A program made the translations under genes and the position numbers. From NCBI RefSeq assembly GCF_900113665.1, contig NZ_FOQD01000004.1, positions 248,001 through 312,000 on the forward strand: a stretch of DNA of 64,000 nt, written 5' to 3'. The stretch comes from Planctomicrobium piriforme (GTDB lineage: Bacteria > Planctomycetota > Planctomycetia > Planctomycetales > Planctomycetaceae). Shown here piece after piece: positions 60,493-64,000 of the stretch (position 1 is the first letter of the stretch; the number at the start of each line of letters is the position of its first letter). The notes under the pieces are model-generated. The model made no database searches and was not told where the DNA came from. It saw nothing but the letters and a program-made list of their open reading frames with translations.

Positions 60493-62037
60493 ATGCCGGT
60501 TACGACCCACAGGACGCTGCCCCCCGAGATCGCCGACATTCAGCACCAGATGGAAGAGGTCGCCGCCGGCTATGGGCTCGACTTCTTCGAGACCATCTTC
60601 GAAATGCTCGACTACGAAGAGTTGAGCATGTTCGCGGCCTACGGCGGCTTTCCCATCCGCTATCCGCATTGGCGATTCGGGGCCGAGTACGACGAACTGA
60701 TGAAGAGCTACTCGTACGGTCTTTCCAAGATCTACGAAATGGTGATCAATACCGACCCCTGCTACGCCTACCTGCTGTCGGCCAATGCGATCGGGGATCA
60801 GAAGCTGGTCATCGCCCACGTCTACGGGCACTGCGACTTCTTCAAGAACAATGCCTGGTTCGCGCACACCAATCGCAAGATGCTCGACCAGATGGCCAAT
60901 CACTCGGCCCGCATCAACCGCTACATCGACCGCCACGGGTACGAGAACGTCGAACGCTTTATCGACGCCTGCCTGTCGCTGGAGAATCTGATCGACCCGC
61001 TCTCGCCGTTCATCAGACGGACGCCGGAGCCGCAGCATCAGGTTTCCGAAGCCCGTAAAACGGAATCAGAAAAACAGGAACGGGACCGCGAACACTGGGC
61101 GCCGACGCCGGGCAAGTTTTCGTCCAAAGAATACATGGACCCCTACATCAATCCGCCCGACGTGCTGGAGCGCGAGCAGCGGACGCGGCGGGAACTGGAA
61201 GAAGCCCGGCACGCCGCACGGTCGTTCCCCGAGAAACCGCAGCGGGATGTGCTGCAATTCCTTTTGCAGTACGCACCGCTCCGCGACTGGCAGCACGACG
61301 TGCTGGCGATCATTCGCGATGAAGCCTACTACTTCGCCCCGCAGGGACAGACGAAGATCATGAACGAGGGCTGGGCCAGTTACTGGCACTCCACCATCAT
61401 GACCAAGCACGGCCTCACCGACGCGGAAATCATCGACTATGCCGACCACCATTCCGGCACGATGGCGATGAGTCCTCAACGGCTGAACCCGTACAAGGTC
61501 GGCATCGAACTCTTCCGCGACATCGAACAGCGTTGGAACAAAGGGCAGTTCGGCGCTGAATGGGAAGAGTGCGAGGACGTCGACGCCCGTAAGAAATGGG
61601 ACAAACAGGCAGGTCTCGGTCGCGAGAAGATTTTCGAGGTCCGCAAGATCCATAACGATCTCACGTTCATCGACGCCTTTCTCACTGAAGACTTCTGTCG
61701 CAACAACCGGCTGTTCTCCTTCGCTTACAACGATTCCAGCGGCAATTACGAAATTGCCTCGCGCGAATTCAAGGCGATCAAGAAGCAACTGCTGGCGAGC
61801 CTGACCAACCACGGGCGGCCGTTCATCTATGTCAAGGACGGCAACTATTCGAACCGCGGCGAACTGTACCTGCAGCACGACTTCCAGGGGGTCGAATTGA
61901 AGCAGGACTACGCCAACGACACGCTCCAGAACCTGCAGATGATCTGGGGCCGCCCAGTGCATATTGCGACCGTGATCGACGACAAGCCGACGGTGATCTC
62001 GTACGACGGCCACAAACACGAGTCACGCAAAGCGTGA
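60493..62037 (+). CDS. spoVR: SpoVR family protein
   Basis: 514 aa from ATG 60493, with GGGAG seven bases upstream. N-terminal LDFFETIFEMLDYEELSMFAAYGGFPIRYPHWRFG is the SpoVR signature; internal WASYWHSTIM and YNPYKVGIELFRDIE-type motifs (NPYKVGIELFRDIEQRW) follow. In Bacillus it affects the spore cortex; in non-sporulating bacteria its role is unknown and it is often linked to the PrkA/YeaH group, absent here. Two heptad runs follow the stop. Confidence 0.92.
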   Translation: MPVTTHRTLPPEIADIQHQMEEVAAGYGLDFFETIFEMLDYEELSMFAAYGGFPIRYPHWRFGAEYDELMKSYSYGLSKIYEMVINTDPCYAYLLSANAIGDQKLVIAHVYGHCDFFKNNAWFAHTNRKMLDQMANHSARINRYIDRHGYENVERFIDACLSLENLIDPLSPFIRRTPEPQHQVSEARKTESEKQERDREHWAPTPGKFSSKEYMDPYINPPDVLEREQRTRRELEEARHAARSFPEKPQRDVLQFLLQYAPLRDWQHDVLAIIRDEAYYFAPQGQTKIMNEGWASYWHSTIMTKHGLTDAEIIDYADHHSGTMAMSPQRLNPYKVGIELFRDIEQRWNKGQFGAEWEECEDVDARKKWDKQAGLGREKIFEVRKIHNDLTFIDAFLTEDFCRNNRLFSFAYNDSSGNYEIASREFKAIKKQLLASLTNHGRPFIYVKDGNYSNRGELYLQHDFQGVELKQDYANDTLQNLQMIWGRPVHIATVIDDKPTVISYDGHKHESRKA

Positions 62038-62042
62038 AGATC

Positions 62043-62097
62043 GTTGAGGGTTTAGCGTTTTGAGGAATTCGTCTGACCCCTGACCTCTCGCCCCTGA
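62043..62097. repeat. Heptad runs after spoVR
   Basis: GTTGAGG-GTTTAGC-GTTTTGA (62043-62063) and CCCCTGA-CCTCTCG-CCCCTGA (62077-62097). Confidence 0.55.
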
Positions 62098-62185
62098 TCC
62101 CTCTTACCCCACCGTTGTCATTCCGGCGCGAATCGAGTCTCATGCGTGGCTGACTTTGTCACTCCGCACCTGACTGATTTGATTC

Positions 62186-62830
62186 ATGCGCATTATTGCC
62201 GGCAAATTTCGACGTCGCACCTTGCTCACCAGCCCCGGCGAGACAACCCGGCCGATTCTCGATCGGGTGAAGGAATCGCTGTTCGAAAACATCGAAAAGC
62301 GGCTGATTGGCGGTAACGTGGCCGACATCTTCGCCGGCACCGGCACGATCGGCCTGGAAGCGCTTTCACGCGGAGCGAGCCGCGTCACGTTTATCGAGAA
62401 AGACAGAATTGCGGTGCAGTTGCTGCGTGAGAATGTCGCCGCCCTCAAGTGCGAAGCGGAAACGCTGATCTGGCCGACGGATGTCTTTCGCTGTTCGTTT
62501 CGTCCCAAGGGCAAGAACGCCGTCGGCTTCAGCCCGTTTCAGGCGATCTTCTTCGATCCCCCTTACAAGATGATTCCCTCGCTGGCCCCCGGCTCGCCGC
62601 TGTACCTGGCCCTGACTCGACTCGCCCGCGACGACGTCTCGCTGCCGGGCGCGACGCTGGTACTGCGTGCACCGGAACGCGTGAAATACGAACTCCCGCC
62701 GCAATGGTCGGTCGACTGGAAGCTGGAAATGGCGAACATGCAGATCGACATTTGCAGAAAAGTCTCCGCCGCACCGCAGGCGGAAGAGATCGACGCGGAT
62801 GCCGCCGAAGAAGCCGCGTCGAGCGATTGA
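62186..62830 (+). CDS. rsmD: 16S rRNA (guanine-966-N2)-methyltransferase
   Basis: 214 aa. RIIAGKFRRRTL, TRPILDRVKESLFENI, VADIFAGTGTIGLEALSRGASRVTFIEKD (SAM motif) and the catalytic DPPY in AIFFDPPYKMI. It methylates G966 of 16S rRNA. An Asp/Glu/Ala tail of about 20 residues extends the C-terminus. Confidence 0.94.
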   Translation: MRIIAGKFRRRTLLTSPGETTRPILDRVKESLFENIEKRLIGGNVADIFAGTGTIGLEALSRGASRVTFIEKDRIAVQLLRENVAALKCEAETLIWPTDVFRCSFRPKGKNAVGFSPFQAIFFDPPYKMIPSLAPGSPLYLALTRLARDDVSLPGATLVLRAPERVKYELPPQWSVDWKLEMANMQIDICRKVSAAPQAEEIDADAAEEAASSD

Positions 62831-62946
62831 GGATGGATGCTTGCGGTGCGAACGAGTTGTGAGTTCTGAGCAATGTCTCATTTCAAGATTGCCGCTGCGC
62901 AGCTTGCTTCTGTTTGATCGTCCCGCTGCAGGGCTTGCCGGGCCAA

Positions 62947-64000
62947 TCAAAGTTGCTCGCCGAGACTGTTCACGGTCAACAGGAAATACGTGTAGTGAGG
63001 TCTGTTACCTGAGGGGAGAATCCCAATCAGTAGCGTCTGACCATCTGGAATTTGAGAGTTGATTTCGATGCGTGCCTTGCTGACCTGCGGCAACTGAATT
63101 GCTCGAGTTTCGCCGCCATATTTCGTATTACTCAGATGGACGGCGTCGATGTTGCTGAACTCCAAATCGCCCGTGACCTGGATCGCTTTTCCACCCGACT
63201 CGATCGTCGGCAACAGGGAGATTGTCGTTCCGTCTCGAGCGGTGGTGATCACTGGGGAAACATGCCCGTCGTCTGCTTTCGTGAGGCCTGTTACAAACGC
63301 TAGGAAGCGCGCATTGGAGATGACCACTTCCCGCCCCTGTAATAACGTCACTTTCGGGGCATGGCTGATTTTCGCTGAATTCTCTGCCTGAAAAAACGCC
63401 ATGACCGTCTCCACACTGGACGGCGTGATCCGGGCGGTCACCACAGGCATGGATTCGCCATATGTCGCAGAGTGGAAATCTAATCCCTGAAAAATCCGGG
63501 CACTTGAATTAAATGTTTCCCAGTCGAGATTGAGCGTATGTGACAAGTCTTGATTCGTAGTCGCGATTACGCATTCCAGACTGGTCTGGCAGAATCCGTA
63601 TTTACGGCACGCATCCATAAAATGGATGATCCGGTCACGTTGAAGTGGAGTCGATTGAGTGGTGAAGGACAGCGACTCCAGATTTCCGGTCAAGCTGACC
63701 CGTTTACTTTCCTCATCGATTCCAGCTAAGTAGTTAGTCAAAGTATCGTTCGGATGAAATTCCAAAAGCGGCTCCAGCAGAGACTGCAGATACTCAAATG
63801 CCTCGGCGCGATCCACATGCTTGACCCGCATGATCCGTTTAACGAGATCCGAAGCCTGATAGGACGTCGTCGTGAATGGCCCTGCCGGATTGGGGTTTTT
63901 GTTGTAGGAAACTTTCCAGGTCGTTACCTGTGAAAAGGGGAAGTGTTCTGGCCAATACGGGGAGGGCTCGCTGGCAGTCGTCAGGCCAGTCCAGCCAATG
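62947..64000 (-). CDS. Secretin-like (type II/III secretion superfamily) protein, 5' end off the window
   Basis: At least 351 aa; the frame stays open to the window edge. Residues read PYWPEHFPFSQVTTWKVSY near the edge. The C-terminal part KVTLLQGREVVISNAR, SLLPTIESGGKAIQVTGDLEFSNI and IPDGQTLLIGILPSG matches the secretin C-domain layout (beta segments, then 'ip.gqt.lig'), but the N0/N1 domains are not visible. A secretin pore role is therefore tentative; a planctomycete lineage protein using the fold is possible. Confidence 0.6.
   Translation of the reverse strand, partial: IGWTGLTTASEPSPYWPEHFPFSQVTTWKVSYNKNPNPAGPFTTTSYQASDLVKRIMRVKHVDRAEAFEYLQSLLEPLLEFHPNDTLTNYLAGIDEESKRVSLTGNLESLSFTTQSTPLQRDRIIHFMDACRKYGFCQTSLECVIATTNQDLSHTLNLDWETFNSSARIFQGLDFHSATYGESMPVVTARITPSSVETVMAFFQAENSAKISHAPKVTLLQGREVVISNARFLAFVTGLTKADDGHVSPVITTARDGTTISLLPTIESGGKAIQVTGDLEFSNIDAVHLSNTKYGGETRAIQLPQVSKARIEINSQIPDGQTLLIGILPSGNRPHYTYFLLTVNSLGEQL

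Overview
The window looks like a stretch of a planctomycete chromosome (Planctomycetia-like). Supporting features are a DUF1559 protein with a prepilin-type N-terminus, an exoprotein with a LEPR-XLL-like export motif, a tetrahydromethanopterin-pathway gene (mch) in a bacterial setting, dispersed intergenic palindromes, and many secreted proteins without recognisable function. Base composition is GC-rich by eye. The KAP-ATPase block near 31.5-34.1 kb and the small genes near 44.6-45.6 kb look less so. All calls come from reading the sequence; no database search was run.

Layout. Positions 1-6.85 kb are the right end of an integrated phage-like element. It carries an almost entirely minus-strand early operon: an excisionase-like HTH protein, small unknown genes, a CsrA homologue, a YqaJ-type exonuclease, a putative annealing protein and an SMC-like ATPase. 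It ends at a 44-bp 3' fragment of tRNA-Ala(GGC), followed by a terminator; I read this as the attachment-site scar. From 6.9 to 26.3 kb is host chromosome: a large membrane protein coupled to mch, an M42 peptidase, a cadherin-like exoprotein, an SRPBCC protein, a PLP enzyme, a histidine kinase, a 35-aa membrane peptide, a beta-helix protein, a YiiX-like protein and a membrane spermidine-synthase-like protein. groES-groEL lie at 26.6-28.7 kb with a clear terminator. From 28.9 to 37.2 kb is an accessory stretch: small membrane proteins, a VOC protein, a membrane KAP P-loop ATPase, tandem duplications and an HNH-repeat protein. tsf (EF-Ts), a Rieske protein, secreted proteins, a YeiH-type transporter and wrbA follow.

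From 44.6 to 64 kb come a decayed gene invaded by repeats, the ispE-spoVG pair, trmB, an EboF-like phosphodiesterase-fold protein, rfbB, a GT4 glycosyltransferase, an FAD dehydrogenase, a three-gene MNIO (DUF692) maturation cassette, a large secreted protein, spoVR, rsmD and a secretin-like gene cut by the window edge.

Two things stand out. (1) At 54.9-57.2 kb a Tat/lipoprotein-type Cys-repeat precursor precedes an MNIO enzyme and a DUF2063 partner. This looks like a bufferin-like RiPP system with an unusual precursor. (2) The intergenic DNA is full of repeats built on a 7-base period with many different unit sequences. In two places a heptad supplies the stop codon of the upstream gene. Other dispersed families include 80-bp inverted-repeat elements, conserved-loop hairpins and period-9 inverted repeats.
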